Assembly (NCBI RefSeq): GCF_019968905.1
Contig: NZ_CP079946.1
Coordinates: 9,149,356-9,213,355 of the forward strand
Length of the DNA stretch: 64,000 bases
Reading direction: 5' to 3'
Source of the DNA: Corallococcus sp. EGB
GTDB taxonomy: Bacteria > Myxococcota > Myxococcia > Myxococcales > Myxococcaceae
Part shown: one piece after another, positions 29,245 to 38,440 of the stretch
Position numbering within the stretch: position 1 is the stretch's first letter
Layout of the letters: each line of letters starts with the position of its first letter
Translations under genes and position numbers: made by a program
The notes under the pieces: generated by a model
Databases searched by the model: none
Told to the model about the DNA's origin: nothing
The model's input: the letters and a program-made list of their open reading frames with translations, nothing else

Positions 29245-29275
29245 TTGACGAAATATCATCCAAGAATGATATTTC
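29245..29275 (+). promoter_or_regulatory. higBA promoter with overlapping perfect palindrome
   Basis: TTGACG (29245-29250) is followed after exactly 17 bases by GATATT (29268-29273), a good vegetative -35/-10 pair. A perfect 10-bp inverted repeat GAAATATCAT-N6-ATGATATTTC (29250-29275) covers the spacer and the -10. Antitoxins of the HigA type bind such palindromes to repress their own operon. The AT-rich block stands out sharply from its GC-rich surroundings. Confidence 0.75.
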
Positions 29276-29285
29276 ATCCTCACAG

Positions 29286-29668
29286 GTTGAAGTCGTTGGA
29301 ACTGACGAGTTCAGGGACTGGTTCCTCGCGCCCGACGATGACACTGCACGGTCCGTGGACCATGGGGTGGAGCTTCTGGCCGCGAAGGGGGCGCACTTGG
29401 GTACCCGTACTGCAGCCAGCTCAAGGGCACGCCCCAGCCGCTCCGGGAGCTCCGCATTCAATCCGGTGGGCGTCCCATCCGGGTCTTCTACGCCTTCGCC
29501 CCCACCCGCGACGCGGTCCTGCTCCTGGGAGGAGACAAGACCGGAGACGCGCGCTTCTACGAGCGGATGATCCCCCAGGCCGAGAAGATCTGGCTGCGCT
29601 ACCTCTGGGAAAGCGCCGCCGGACTCCACGACACTTCGAAGAACGACCGCGAGGAGACGGAGTCATGA
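29286..29668 (+). pseudogene. higB: HigB/Gp49-like (DUF891) toxin, frameshifted
   Basis: Frame 29286-29401 reads VEVVGTDEFRDWFLA and VDHGVELLAAKGAHLG; then the frame must drop back by one base at about 29402 to continue YPYCSQLKGTPQPLRELRIQ, then RVFYAFAPTRDAVLLLGGDK and PQAEKIWLRYLWE, ending at TGA 29668. Together these restore a full Gp49-family RelE-like mRNA interferase. The break is one missing base at the run GGG of 29399-29401. The usual start codon is also absent: GTT stands at 29286 where GTG or ATG would be expected. The stop overlaps the antitoxin ATG (ATGA). So the toxin seems inactivated while the antitoxin is intact; a sequencing error in the G-run is the alternative. Confidence 0.75.
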
Positions 29669-29970
29669 AGGTCCACAGCTGGAAGGGGATGCGCCGGGAG
29701 AAGTTCACGCCTGCGCAGCTCAAGGAACAGGACGAGCGCGTCCGGAAGGACCTCCTGGAGATGAGCCTGCGAGAGGTGCGCGAGTTCGCGGGGCTGACGC
29801 AGACGCAGCTCTCGGAACGGATGGGCATCTCCCAGGGTCAGCTCTCCCAGACCGAAGCCCGGGAGGACCACCGGCTCTCCACCCTCCGGCGCGCGGTCGA
29901 GGCCATGGGAGGAGAAATCGAAGTGGCCGCGGTCTTCGGCAACAAGCGAATCATCCTCAAGGGCGTCTGA
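29665..29970 (+). CDS. higA: HigA-like antitoxin, XRE-family HTH
   Basis: 101 residues. The middle holds a Cro/CI helix-turn-helix: LREVREFAGLTQTQLSERMG followed by ISQGQLSQTEAREDHRLSTL, then the strand EIEVAAVFGNKRIIL. Its ATG overlaps the stop of the damaged toxin frame, the normal toxin-first higBA order. It probably still represses the palindromic promoter at 29245-29275. A hairpin follows its stop. Confidence 0.88.
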   Translation: MKVHSWKGMRREKFTPAQLKEQDERVRKDLLEMSLREVREFAGLTQTQLSERMGISQGQLSQTEAREDHRLSTLRRAVEAMGGEIEVAAVFGNKRIILKGV

Positions 29971-29976
29971 TGCACG

Positions 29977-30009
29977 ACGGGCCGCCCCGGTGACTCCGGA
30001 GCGGCCCGT
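29977..30009. terminator. Hairpin between higA and the chemoreceptor gene
   Basis: ACGGGCCGC (29977-29985) and GCGGCCCGT (30001-30009) are perfect inverted copies with a 15-base loop, located just after the higA stop and before the convergent chemoreceptor stop. No T-run on either strand. Likely a bidirectional transcript end. Confidence 0.55.
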
Positions 30010-30037
30010 GGGCCCTGCTGGACGCCTACGCGGATGG

Positions 30038-31630
30038 CTAGACGCGGAAGGCGGTGGACAGCTCCTGGAGCTTGCCCAGGGACGCGTTGATCTGCCCCAC
30101 CGCCTGTTCGGCATTGCTGGTGGCCGCCACCACGTCGCTCATCATCTCCGACAGCTGCGTCACCACCTCCGTCATCTGCGTGATGCCCGCATTCTGCTGC
30201 GTCACGGAGGCGACGATCTGCCGCGCCGCCTGGCTGCTCTCCTGCACCACCTGGGTGATGTCCTTCAGCGTCGTCGCCGAGGCGAGCACCTGCTCGATGC
30301 CCTCCTCCATCTTCTGGCTGTCCCCCTCCGCGATGCCCACCGTCTCGCGGATGGCCTGGTTGATCTCCAGGAGGATCTTCCCGATGCGCTGCGTGCTCTG
30401 CAGCGACTGGCTGCTCAGCGCCCGCATCTCCTTGGCCACCACCGCGAAGCCCCGGCCCTCCTCGCCCGCCCGCGCCGCCTCGATGGCCGCGTTCAACGCG
30501 AGCACGTTGGACTGGTCCGCCAGGTCCTTCACGCTGCCGATGATTTCACCCGCGTGCACCGCCTGCTCGGACAGCACGCCAATGCTCCCCACCAGCGCGC
30601 CCACCCGCGCGCGGATCTGCTGCAACCCTTCCGCGCTGCGCTCGATGGACAGCTGCCCGGAGGAGCTGAACGCGTCCGCCTGCGCCGCCACCTTCAACAC
30701 CATCTCCGCGCGGCTGGCCGCCATGCCGGACGTCTGCGCGATCTCCGCGATGGTGGAGCTGGCCTCCGTCAGGCTGCGCGACTGGCTGGTCAGGAAGTTG
30801 AGCTGCTCGTGGCTCGCCGCGTTCAGCCGCGCCGCCGCCGCCGTCAACTCCGTCACCACCGAGTGCAGCGTCCCCGGCACCGACCCCAGCCGCGTCATCA
30901 GCGTCTGGATGCTGCGCGCCAGCTCACCCACCTCGTCCTGCGCGCTCGTGTCGATGCTCAGCGACAGGTCGCCTTCCCGCGCGATGCGCGTCGCCGTCGC
31001 CGTCAGCCGCGCCAGGGGCGTCGTCACCTCGCGCAGCAGCCACACCGTGGCCACCCCGAGCGCCGCGATGCAGCCCACCGCCAGCACCAGCACCCACGTC
31101 AGCGTCGTGCCGTGCAGCGAGGACACCTCCATGAAGGCCTCGCGCTGCGACGCCTCCTGCTGCGCCGTCACGGACTCCAGGCCGTCATGCACGGCGCGGT
31201 ACGTCGGCTCCAGCTTCGCGAGCGCGCTCTCCGCGGCCGCGTCATCGCGCGCCGCCAGCGCCACCACCTTCGACGCCTCCTGCCAGTAGCGAGCGAAGGC
31301 CCCCTGCAGCGCCTCCACCTTCGGGCCGTCCACGTCCGGCAGCGCACGCAGCGTCTCGAACTCCTTCTGGAGCGCCGCCACCTCCGCGTCCACCGTCTGC
31401 TGCTTCACCGCGCGCAGCGCCACCGCGTCGCCCACGTCCTGGTGCAACGCGGCGAACCCCGCGCGCGCGGTCTGCGCCTGACTCACCGACGGCGCCAGGC
31501 TGGAGCCGATGCGCTCCGAGGCGTTCCGCGTGCGCGCCCCCAGCACCACCGTCACCGCCACGATGGCCACCAGGAACACCGCCGCCACCGTCGGCAGCAC
31601 CATCATCTTCTGCTTGAGCCTCAAGGCCAT
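30038..31630 (-). CDS. Methyl-accepting chemotaxis protein
   Basis: 530 residues. TM1 is near 10-32 ([20 protein letters not shown]) and TM2 near 175-195 ([20 protein letters not shown]), enclosing a periplasmic helical sensor domain of about 140 residues (four-helix-bundle type). A HAMP domain follows ([20 protein letters not shown]), then the signalling domain with the hairpin [20 protein letters not shown]. It couples an external signal to a CheA/CheW array. There is no C-terminal CheR-docking pentapeptide and no che gene nearby. The ligand is unknown. Confidence 0.93.
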   Translation of the reverse strand: MALRLKQKMMVLPTVAAVFLVAIVAVTVVLGARTRNASERIGSSLAPSVSQAQTARAGFAALHQDVGDAVALRAVKQQTVDAEVAALQKEFETLRALPDVDGPKVEALQGAFARYWQEASKVVALAARDDAAAESALAKLEPTYRAVHDGLESVTAQQEASQREAFMEVSSLHGTTLTWVLVLAVGCIAALGVATVWLLREVTTPLARLTATATRIAREGDLSLSIDTSAQDEVGELARSIQTLMTRLGSVPGTLHSVVTELTAAAARLNAASHEQLNFLTSQSRSLTEASSTIAEIAQTSGMAASRAEMVLKVAAQADAFSSSGQLSIERSAEGLQQIRARVGALVGSIGVLSEQAVHAGEIIGSVKDLADQSNVLALNAAIEAARAGEEGRGFAVVAKEMRALSSQSLQSTQRIGKILLEINQAIRETVGIAEGDSQKMEEGIEQVLASATTLKDITQVVQESSQAARQIVASVTQQNAGITQMTEVVTQLSEMMSDVVAATSNAEQAVGQINASLGKLQELSTAFRV

Positions 31631-32015
31631 CGCACACCCCCTCGCGCGCCCACGTCACCCATCCCGATGAAGCGCGGTCGTGCTCCCGCGCCGGGCCTGC
31701 TGCGCCAGCTCATTGTCGCTCATCCTTCCGCGGCCCCCACGAGCACTCCCGGGGGCCGGGGCTCCGTCAGGACTCGTAGGATAGACAACACCTCACCCCC
31801 CGACTCAAGCCCGCGTCCCTTGAATTGTCTTGGAAACGGGTCAGCATTGCCCCTCAGGGTCACGCACGACACTTCGCCCTGTCAGGTGGGACTCGCGCTG
31901 GAGGACGCTTCACGTCCCCCGTGAGGCCACTTCAAGGCACCCTGGCGCGATCATTCCAGCGCCCCGGCAGGGCGGGTTCACTCCGGGTGATGGTGGTGAG
32001 GCGCGCGCCCCGCGC
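31631..32015. other. Intergenic stretch, no gene seen
   Basis: 385 bases upstream of the chemoreceptor. I see no credible ORF or promoter pair. The only symmetry noted is TCACG-N5-CGTGA (31910-31924), short enough to be chance. It presumably contains the chemoreceptor promoter. Confidence 0.3.
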
Positions 32016-32369
32016 TCAGACGGCGACGGCGACGCGTTCGCGGCCCACCAGCACGATGCAGGCCGCGAGCACCCGCGCGCTGAAGCGGTCGCGCTCGCTG
32101 TCCTCGAACGCCTGCGCCAGCACCTCCGGGTCGTCGTCGAGGAACAGCGTGGAGCCCACGCGCTCGAAGACGTGCGCCAGCAGGCCGCGGCAGCAGGTGC
32201 AGCGCCACGCCTTCTCCAGCGCCCGTGCGCCCTGGCGGCGGGCGTCCTCCAGCCCCCGCGCTCCCAGCATGCGCACCGCCTTGAGCGACCCTTCCGCCCG
32301 GCCCTGCTCGCGACGTACCGCGGGCCTCCAAGGCAGGGCCCACGTGTTCAAGATGGCGACGATTCCCAT
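32016..32369 (-). CDS. Small hypothetical protein
   Basis: 117 residues with an AGGAG about nine bases before ATG 32369. It is helical and charged, with a CxCC motif (RCTCCRGLLAHVFERVG) in the middle and a hydrophobic C-terminal stretch VLAACIVLVGRERVAVAV. No family recognised. The three clustered cysteines could bind metal. Coding status rests on ribosome site, codon bias and length only. Confidence 0.5.
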   Translation of the reverse strand: MGIVAILNTWALPWRPAVRREQGRAEGSLKAVRMLGARGLEDARRQGARALEKAWRCTCCRGLLAHVFERVGSTLFLDDDPEVLAQAFEDSERDRFSARVLAACIVLVGRERVAVAV

Positions 32370-32549
32370 GGTGTCTCACTCCTGGTTGCCGGCGTCCTTC
32401 CCGCCGGCCCCCCCTCCAGGAGCATCCCGCGTGCCTCCCTCCGGGCGCGCCAACCCATTGTTCTTGCTGGCCCGCCCTCGCGGCTCCCGCCGGGTCGGTT
32501 TCATTCTGCACCCTGACGCCTTGCAGGACGCGGTGCGGAAGCGGCCGCG

Positions 32550-32873
32550 CTACCGCCAGGGCTCCAGGCGAGCGCGGCAGGCGGCCTCGCACTCCGGAAA
32601 CTCCCGGAGGAAGCGGGCCTGCTCGCGGCAGCGCGGCACGAAAGCGCTGGCCCTCGGGCCCTCGCAGAGCGTGTGGAAGTGCTCCAGGGTCTGCTGGAAG
32701 AGGACGGCCCGCTCCTCGGCTGGAGCGCTCTGGAGCCCCCGGCGGTCGGAGCACGTGCTGACGAGCGCCACCGCAGCCAGGGTCCACAACAGCAGCCAGC
32801 CCGGCAGGTCCCGCCACCAGGGGCGGGCCAACCCTTGCTTCGCGACGACAGGGCGCGGTTTCAGAGCCACCAT
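32550..32873 (-). CDS. Small single-pass membrane protein with four-Cys C-terminal domain (copy A)
   Basis: 107 residues: a short N-terminal basic segment, one membrane helix (LPGWLLLWTLAAVALVSTC) and a domain of about 60 residues with cysteines in the contexts TLCEG, PRCREQARFL, FPECEA and ACRA. The same cysteine pattern and the words PRC..QA.FL..FPEC..ACRA occur in the neighbouring gene 32904-33278, so these are tandem paralogues. The domain faces outwards if the helix is a signal anchor, and two disulfides are possible. No known family recognised. Confidence 0.65.
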   Translation of the reverse strand: MVALKPRPVVAKQGLARPWWRDLPGWLLLWTLAAVALVSTCSDRRGLQSAPAEERAVLFQQTLEHFHTLCEGPRASAFVPRCREQARFLREFPECEAACRARLEPWR

Positions 32874-32903
32874 GCCCTCGCCCGGGGCAAGGGGCGTGCC
32901 GCG

Positions 32904-33278
32904 CTAGCGCTCGGGGTGGGGGACGAAGGGCCCCACCTCGGCGCGGCAGGCGTCGTCGCACTCGGGGAAGTGGCTGAGGAACTCCGCCTGCTTCGCGCAC
33001 TTCCGGGGCCAGCGCGAGGCGCCGCCATCCGCCAGGCAGAGCAGGCGGAACTCGTCGCGGGTGTCCGCGAAGAGGGCCTCCCGCTGCGAAGGGGACATGG
33101 CCTCCAGCGCGCGGTTCTCCCCGCCCTGGAGCCAGATGAAGGCGCCCACCAGCATCAGGAAGACGAGGCCCAGCCAGGTGCCCTTGCGCAGCCAGATGCT
33201 GGGCGGGGGGGCCAGCTCCTTCGAGAAGATGTTCTTGTCGTCGCCCCCGTTCTCCGGAGGCGTCCCTTCGTTGCCCAT
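32904..33278 (-). CDS. Small single-pass membrane protein with four-Cys C-terminal domain (copy B)
   Basis: 124 residues from ATG 33278, preceded by AAGGGAG; an earlier in-frame ATG at 33296 is less well placed. A polar N-terminal stretch, a membrane helix (GTWLGLVFLMLVGAFIWLQ) and a C-terminal domain with cysteines LLCLA, PRKCAKQAEFL, FPECDD, ACRA, matching copy A. Copy A follows 30 bases downstream, so the pair likely arose by duplication and is co-transcribed. Confidence 0.7.
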   Translation of the reverse strand: MGNEGTPPENGGDDKNIFSKELAPPPSIWLRKGTWLGLVFLMLVGAFIWLQGGENRALEAMSPSQREALFADTRDEFRLLCLADGGASRWPRKCAKQAEFLSHFPECDDACRAEVGPFVPHPER

Positions 33279-33468
33279 GGGCTCCCTTCCATCCATGGCG
33301 CGTGCCAGCCGCACGGCCGTGCCGCAGCAGACACCAGCCCGTTCCACGTTGCACCTTGCAACCGCCATCCGGGGCGCATCGTGCAGGATGCGATGCGCCC
33401 TCCATGGCTTGCGCCGCCCGGCATCCGACAGACGGGCCCGGCACACGGCGTGCTCTTAGACTGTGGCC

Positions 33469-34857
33469 ATGGAAGTGCGGACCAGTGCCGAGGCGGCGGA
33501 GCGCCCCATGCGGGTGCTCGTGGTGGACGACGAGCGAAACATCCGCCACACCCTGCGGGTGTGCCTGGAGGGCCTGGGCTGCGAGGTGCGCGAGGCCGCC
33601 ACGCCCGAGGCCGCGCTCGCGGCGCTCGCCCAGGGGCCGGCGGACCTGGCGTTCGTGGATCTGCGGCTGGGCAACGCCTCCGGCCTGGAGCTGCTGCCCC
33701 GCCTGCTCGCCGAGTCCCCCGCGCTGGACGTCATCCTCATCACCGCCTACGCGACCTTCGACACGGCCGTGGAGGCGGTGAAGCGCGGCGCGCGCGACTA
33801 CCTGCCCAAGCCGTTCACCCCCGCGCAGATCCGCCACGTGCTGGAGCGCGCGAAGGCGCAGCGGGAGCTGACCTCGCACCTGGGGGACCTGGAGGGCCAG
33901 CTGGCGCAGGCCGTACCGGAAGCGACGCTGGAGACGGCGTCGCCGGCCATGCACGCGGCCATCGGCTTCATCCAGCGCGCGGCCGCGTCCGACGCCGCGG
34001 TGCTGCTGCGCGGGGAGAGCGGCACGGGCAAGGGGGTGCTCGCGCGGGCGCTGCATTCGATGAGCGCGCGGCGCAAGCGGCCCTTCGTCACCATCAACTG
34101 TCCCACGCTGTCCGAGCAACTGCTGGCGAGCGAGCTGTTCGGCCATGCGCGCGGCGCCTTCACGGGCGCGGTGAAGGACCAGCCGGGCCGCGTGGAGCAG
34201 GCGGAAGGGGGCACCCTCTTCCTGGATGAAGTGGCGGAGATGAGCCCCGCGCTCCAGGCGCAGCTGTTGCGCTTCCTCCAGGAGAAGCAGTTCGAGCGGC
34301 TGGGCGAGGGGCGCACGCGCAAGGCGGACGTGCGCGTGGTGGCGGCCACGCACCGCGACCTGGAGAAGGACGTGGCGGAGGGCCGCTTCCGCGAGGACCT
34401 GATGTACCGGTTGAACGTCCTGGAGGTGAAGCTTCCCGCCCTGCGCGAGCGGCCGGAGGACCTGCTCCCGCTGGCCCGCCGCTTCATCGCCTTCTTCGCG
34501 AAGGCCGCGCAGCGTCCGGCCCCGGAGCTGTCACCCGCCACGGAGGCGATGCTGCGGGCGTACCCGTGGCCCGGCAACGTGCGCGAATTGCGCAACGCGC
34601 TGGAGCGGGCGCTCATCGTGGGGGCGTCCGGCGTGGTGGAGCCGCAGGCGTTCCCGGAGCGCATCGCGTCCTCGGTGGGGCCGGGGGTGACGCTGGGCGG
34701 GCCGCACACGCTGGAGGCGGTGGAGCGCGAGCACATCCTGCGGGTGATGGCCTCCGTGCCCACGCTGGATGAAGCGGCCCGGCTGCTCGGCATCGACGCG
34801 TCGACGCTGTGGCGCAAGCGCAAGAAGTACGAAGCGGACGCGAAGCCGGAGGCGTGA
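33469..34857 (+). CDS. Sigma-54-dependent NtrC-family response regulator
   Basis: 462 residues. Receiver: [17 protein letters not shown] with the phosphoacceptor in [12 protein letters not shown] and the lysine in [11 protein letters not shown]+ domain: Walker A GESGTGKG, the sigma-54 loop GAFTGA, Walker [10 protein letters not shown] and the sensor [14 protein letters not shown]-type segment [15 protein letters not shown]-terminal Fis-type helix-turn-helix [20 protein letters not shown]. It activates sigma-54 promoters after phosphorylation. ATG 33469 or GTG 33463 can be the start. Three genes away on the opposite strand is a transmembrane kinase of the Kdp operon; whether they pair is open. 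Confidence 0.94.
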   Translation: MEVRTSAEAAERPMRVLVVDDERNIRHTLRVCLEGLGCEVREAATPEAALAALAQGPADLAFVDLRLGNASGLELLPRLLAESPALDVILITAYATFDTAVEAVKRGARDYLPKPFTPAQIRHVLERAKAQRELTSHLGDLEGQLAQAVPEATLETASPAMHAAIGFIQRAAASDAAVLLRGESGTGKGVLARALHSMSARRKRPFVTINCPTLSEQLLASELFGHARGAFTGAVKDQPGRVEQAEGGTLFLDEVAEMSPALQAQLLRFLQEKQFERLGEGRTRKADVRVVAATHRDLEKDVAEGRFREDLMYRLNVLEVKLPALRERPEDLLPLARRFIAFFAKAAQRPAPELSPATEAMLRAYPWPGNVRELRNALERALIVGASGVVEPQAFPERIASSVGPGVTLGGPHTLEAVEREHILRVMASVPTLDEAARLLGIDASTLWRKRKKYEADAKPEA

Positions 34858-34965
34858 CTGTGCGCCAGTGCATGCAGGCCCGGCACCGGGGGCCGGGGCG
34901 TCCAGGGGCGCTCGTCCTTCCGAGTGGATTGCACCCTTGCGCGCGCGTGCGAACCCTGGCCCGTC

Positions 34966-35430
34966 ATGAACCTCATCGACGTGCTCATCCAGCAGCATCG
35001 CGACGCCGAGGCCCTCTTCGAGGCCTGGCACCATGCGCCGGACGAAGAGAAGCAGAAGCTGTGTCTGCGTCTGGCCGAAACGCTCACCCTGCACAGCACC
35101 CTCGAGGAGGGCTGGGTGTATCCCGTCGCGCGAAGCGTCGTGGACGGGCCCCGCATCGACTTCGCGGTGGAGGAGCACGGGGAGATGACCCAGCTGCTCT
35201 CCGAGCTGCTGCACGTCCGCCACGACGCGCGCCGCCGCGAGGCCACGGTGCGTCAACTGGAGGCGGTGGTGGCCCAGCACACGTCGGAGGAGGAGCGCGA
35301 GGTGATTCCGCGCCTGCGCAAGATGGACGCGAGCGCGTTCGGCCTGTCCAGCGATGAAATCATCCGCTCCGCGTCCGACGCGCGGAACGAGGCGATGCGG
35401 CAGCTGGAGGCCCCCGCGTCACCGATGTGA
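34966..35430 (+). CDS. Hemerythrin HHE-domain protein
   Basis: 154 residues, one HHE cation-binding domain: [45 protein letters not shown] and [15 protein letters not shown] carry the histidine and glutamate ligands of a di-iron site. Such proteins bind O2 or handle NO/iron in the cytoplasm. It lies 108 bases after the NtrC-type regulator on the same strand and converges on the kinase gene at 35444, leaving only 13 bases between them. Confidence 0.9.
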   Translation: MNLIDVLIQQHRDAEALFEAWHHAPDEEKQKLCLRLAETLTLHSTLEEGWVYPVARSVVDGPRIDFAVEEHGEMTQLLSELLHVRHDARRREATVRQLEAVVAQHTSEEEREVIPRLRKMDASAFGLSSDEIIRSASDARNEAMRQLEAPASPM

Positions 35431-35443
35431 CCCGCGCGGGCCT

Positions 35444-37279
35444 TCAGCCCTGCTCAGGCTGCGGCAACGTGAACCAGAAGGTGCTGCCCTGCCCGGGCGT
35501 GCTCACCACGCCCAGCTCGCCGCCGTGGGCCTGGACGATGTCGCGCGCGATGGACAGCCCCAGCCCCGCGCCTCCCGCGGGCGCGCCCGGGGCCCGGTAG
35601 AACTTCTCGAAGATGCGCGCCTGCTCCTGGGCGGGGATGCCCTCGCCGGTGTCGCGCACCTCGAAGCGCGCGTGGGTGCCCGCTCGCGACACGTGCACGG
35701 ACACCTCGCCGTCGTGCGGCGTGTGCTTCACGCCGTTGGCCACCAGGTTGCCCAGCACCAGCTGCAGCCGCTCTGGATCCACGCGCACCGTCTCCACGTC
35801 CGGTGACACGGTTCGCGACAGGCGCACGCCCCGGTCCTCCGCCAGCGTGCGCTGCGCGGCCAGCGCCTGCTCCACCAGGTCCTCCGTGCGCACCTCCCGC
35901 ACGTCCAGCTGGAGCTGCCCGGACTGGATGCGCGACAGGTCCAGCAGATCGTCCACGATGCCCTGCAACCGCTCGCAGTCCTCGCGCGCCGCGAAGAGCA
36001 GGTCCGCCTGCTTCTCCGTCACCGGGCCCACGACGCCCTCGGCCACCAGGTGGATGGCCATGCGCAGCGACGTGAGCGGCGTGCGGAACTCGTGCGCCAC
36101 CGTGGCCACCAGGTCGTTCTTCAGCTCGTCGAAGCGCCGCAGCCGCGTCACGTCCTGGAGGATGAGCGTGGCGCCCACCACGTCCCCCGTCTCTCCGTGG
36201 ACCGGGCTGCCTCGCGGCAGGAGCCACCGGTCGCCCTCCGAAGACACCTCCACCCGCACGGCCTCCTCGTAGCCCCGGGGCTGGTACGCGCCCCTTCCGC
36301 CCACGACGTGGGCGCGCACGCGCTCCAGCACGGTGCGCACCTCCGGCTCCACGCGGCCCAGCGCGTCTCCGCCCTCATCCAGCCGCAGGCGCAGCATCTG
36401 CTCCGCCGCGGCGTTCACGTTGAGCAGCCCGCCGTCCGCGCCCAGCACCAGCACCGGGTCGGGCAGACTGTCGATGGCCGCCTGGGACACCGCCTGCGCC
36501 TGGAGCAGCTCCCCCAGGCTGCTCTTGCGGTACTGCCCCAGCCGCTCCGCCATGGTGTTGAAGTCCCGCGAGAGCTGGGCGATCTCGTCCCGCCCCTCCA
36601 CCGCCGCGCGCGCCTCCACGTCGCCCTGCCCCAGGCGGCGCACGGCCTGCGACAGCACGGACACCGGCCGCAGCGCGCGCTGCACCAGCGACGTGGTGAA
36701 GAACAGGCCGAAGCCCAGCGCCGCCACCACGGCCAGCGCCATCAGCGTGTTCACGCGCTCGCTCTGCTGGCGCAGCTGGTCGTTCTTGCGCACCATCGCG
36801 TCCTGGTTCAGCGCGAGGATGGACGACGCGGCCGCCTTCGCCTCCTGGAAGTCCGGTGCGAGTGAGCCGAAGTAGCGCCTGCGCGCGGCCTCCAGGTCCC
36901 GCTCCTGGAGGAAGGCATCGAATGCCTCGCGGTACCTCCTCCACGCGGTGTGCAGCCGCTGCGTGGCCTCCGCTTCACCGGGCTCGGTGATGTTGCGCTG
37001 CTGGACGCCCAGCTCCCGCTCCAGCGCGGGGCGCTGCGCGGCCTGCTGGGCCAAGCCCCGCTCGCGCTCGCCCGCGATGATGAACAGCGCCGCGCTGTCC
37101 ATGCGCTCCAGCTGTTCGGTGATGCGCTGGGTGGCGAGCACGCTGCGGTAGTTGTCCTCCAGCACCTGCTGGCCGGAGCGCCCCACGCGCGCCAGGGTGA
37201 AGACGGCCGTGGCGCCCAGGAAGAGCAGCGCCAGCACCAGCGGCGCCTGGGCCAGCAGCAGCCGCGCGCGCAGGGTCAT
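35444..37279 (-). CDS. Transmembrane HAMP-PAS sensor histidine kinase, Kdp-linked
   Basis: 611 residues: TM1 (7-30), a periplasmic helical region (about 35-175), TM2 (177-198), HAMP (200-250), PAS (262-378), HisKA with H396 in [20 protein letters not shown], and HATPase ([41 protein letters not shown]). Its ATG overlaps the TGA of the short KdpD gene (ATGA), so they are translationally coupled. It may supply the kinase activity that the short KdpD lacks; that is inferred from linkage. Confidence 0.93.
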   Translation of the reverse strand: MTLRARLLLAQAPLVLALLFLGATAVFTLARVGRSGQQVLEDNYRSVLATQRITEQLERMDSAALFIIAGERERGLAQQAAQRPALERELGVQQRNITEPGEAEATQRLHTAWRRYREAFDAFLQERDLEAARRRYFGSLAPDFQEAKAAASSILALNQDAMVRKNDQLRQQSERVNTLMALAVVAALGFGLFFTTSLVQRALRPVSVLSQAVRRLGQGDVEARAAVEGRDEIAQLSRDFNTMAERLGQYRKSSLGELLQAQAVSQAAIDSLPDPVLVLGADGGLLNVNAAAEQMLRLRLDEGGDALGRVEPEVRTVLERVRAHVVGGRGAYQPRGYEEAVRVEVSSEGDRWLLPRGSPVHGETGDVVGATLILQDVTRLRRFDELKNDLVATVAHEFRTPLTSLRMAIHLVAEGVVGPVTEKQADLLFAAREDCERLQGIVDDLLDLSRIQSGQLQLDVREVRTEDLVEQALAAQRTLAEDRGVRLSRTVSPDVETVRVDPERLQLVLGNLVANGVKHTPHDGEVSVHVSRAGTHARFEVRDTGEGIPAQEQARIFEKFYRAPGAPAGGAGLGLSIARDIVQAHGGELGVVSTPGQGSTFWFTLPQPEQG

Positions 37280-38439
37280 GGGCGCTTCTCCTCATGGGAC
37301 TCGAAGGATACGACGTGGATGTCGAAGCCCTCCGCCTCGCGCAGCAGGCGCGCGTCCGCGGTCAGCCCCAGCCGCTGGCGCCACTTCGCCTGGTTGGAGC
37401 GGCCGACGATGATGTGCCCCACGCCGTGCGAGCGGGCGAAGTCCAGGAGCGCCGCCACCGGGTCCCTGGCGCGCAGGCGCACCACCTCCGCGCCCAGCTC
37501 CTTGGCCATCTCGATGTTGTTCAGCAGGTGCCGCTGCGCCTCCGCGTCGATGAGGTTGGGCGCCTCGCGCGGCGTCTCCACGTACACCACGAACCAGTCC
37601 GTGTTGAGCCGGCCCGCCATGCGCGAACCGCGGCGCAGCAGTGTCGCCGCGCGCGGCGGGTAGCTGGAGAGCGCCACCAGCACCCGGCCCCACGCGCCGC
37701 CCTTCTGGGACGCGTCCTCGCCCGCCAGCGCCAGCCGTCCCGCGGTGGCGCGGTCCAGGCTCTCCGCCACCTCGCGCAGGGCCAGCTCGCGCAGGGTGGA
37801 GAGGTTGTCACCGGTGAAGAAGCGCTCCATCGCGTGCGGCACCTTGTCGGGTGCGTAGATCTTCCCCGCCTTGAGCCGCTCGTGCAGGTCCTCCACCGCG
37901 AGGTCCAGGTTCACCACCTGATCCGCTGACTTGAGGAAGCTGTCCGGCAGCGTCTCCCGCACGGTGACGCCGGTGTTGCGCTCCACCAGGTCGTTGAGGC
38001 TCTCCAGGTGCTGCACGTTGAAGGCGCCAATGACGTTGATGCCCGCGACCAGCAACTCCTGCACGTCCTGGTAGCGCTTGCGGTGGCGGCACATGGGCAG
38101 GTTGGTGTGGGCCAGCTCGTCCACGATGGCCACCTGCGGCTTGCGCGCGAGGATGGCATCCAGGTCCATCTCCTCCACGGTGACGTCGCGGTAGGTGACG
38201 CGCTGGCGGGGCACGACCTCCAGCCCCTCCACCAGCGCCGCCGTCTCCGGACGGCCGTGGGTCTCGATGAAGCCCAGCACCACGTCCACGCCGCGCGCCT
38301 TGAGCGCGTGCGCCTCCTCCAGCATGCGGAACGTCTTGCCCACGCCCGCCGCGAAGCCGATGTAGAGCTTCAGCCGGCCGCGCCGGCCGCGCTCCACCAG
38401 CTCCAGGAAGTCCTCCGCTCGCGGGCGCCGCGTCGTCAT
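37276..38439 (-). CDS. kdpD: Short KdpD: N-terminal sensor plus Usp domain only
   Basis: 387 residues, against about 900 for E. coli KdpD. The KdpD N-terminal domain occupies 1-230 with the Walker-like KLYIGFAAGVGKTFRMLEEA (P-loop at 28-36), AIVDELAHTN and YQDVQELLVAGINV; a universal-stress (Usp) domain follows (about 248-380) ending with GVGHIIVGRSNQAKWRQRL. The four-helix membrane domain, GAF, HisKA and HATPase parts of KdpD are missing. Such truncated KdpDs are known in some cyanobacteria and Deinococcus. It starts one base from kdpC and overlaps the kinase gene, so the signal input and kinase are split into two proteins. Confidence 0.93.
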   Translation of the reverse strand: MTTRRPRAEDFLELVERGRRGRLKLYIGFAAGVGKTFRMLEEAHALKARGVDVVLGFIETHGRPETAALVEGLEVVPRQRVTYRDVTVEEMDLDAILARKPQVAIVDELAHTNLPMCRHRKRYQDVQELLVAGINVIGAFNVQHLESLNDLVERNTGVTVRETLPDSFLKSADQVVNLDLAVEDLHERLKAGKIYAPDKVPHAMERFFTGDNLSTLRELALREVAESLDRATAGRLALAGEDASQKGGAWGRVLVALSSYPPRAATLLRRGSRMAGRLNTDWFVVYVETPREAPNLIDAEAQRHLLNNIEMAKELGAEVVRLRARDPVAALLDFARSHGVGHIIVGRSNQAKWRQRLGLTADARLLREAEGFDIHVVSFESHEEKRP

Positions 38440-38440
38440 G

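Noticed and set aside
29286-29668. Programmed -1 frameshift making an intact HigB
   Set aside because: The site CTTGGGTAC is not a recognised slippery heptamer and there is no obvious stimulatory hairpin. A plain deletion, or a base lost in sequencing, is simpler.
28294-29970. 558-codon plus-strand frame through fhs and higBA
   Set aside because: Its first part is a shadow of fhs in another frame, and it enters higA only at the end. The higA start at 29665 accounts for the real part.
31910-31924. TCACG-N5-CGTGA as an operator upstream of the chemoreceptor
   Set aside because: Five-bp dyads are expected by chance at this GC content and nothing else supports it.
33469-34857. Calling the NtrC-type regulator KdpE
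   Set aside because: KdpE is an OmpR-type protein with a winged helix; this one has a sigma-54 AAA+ domain and GAFTGA. Only a functional link, not identity, can be proposed.
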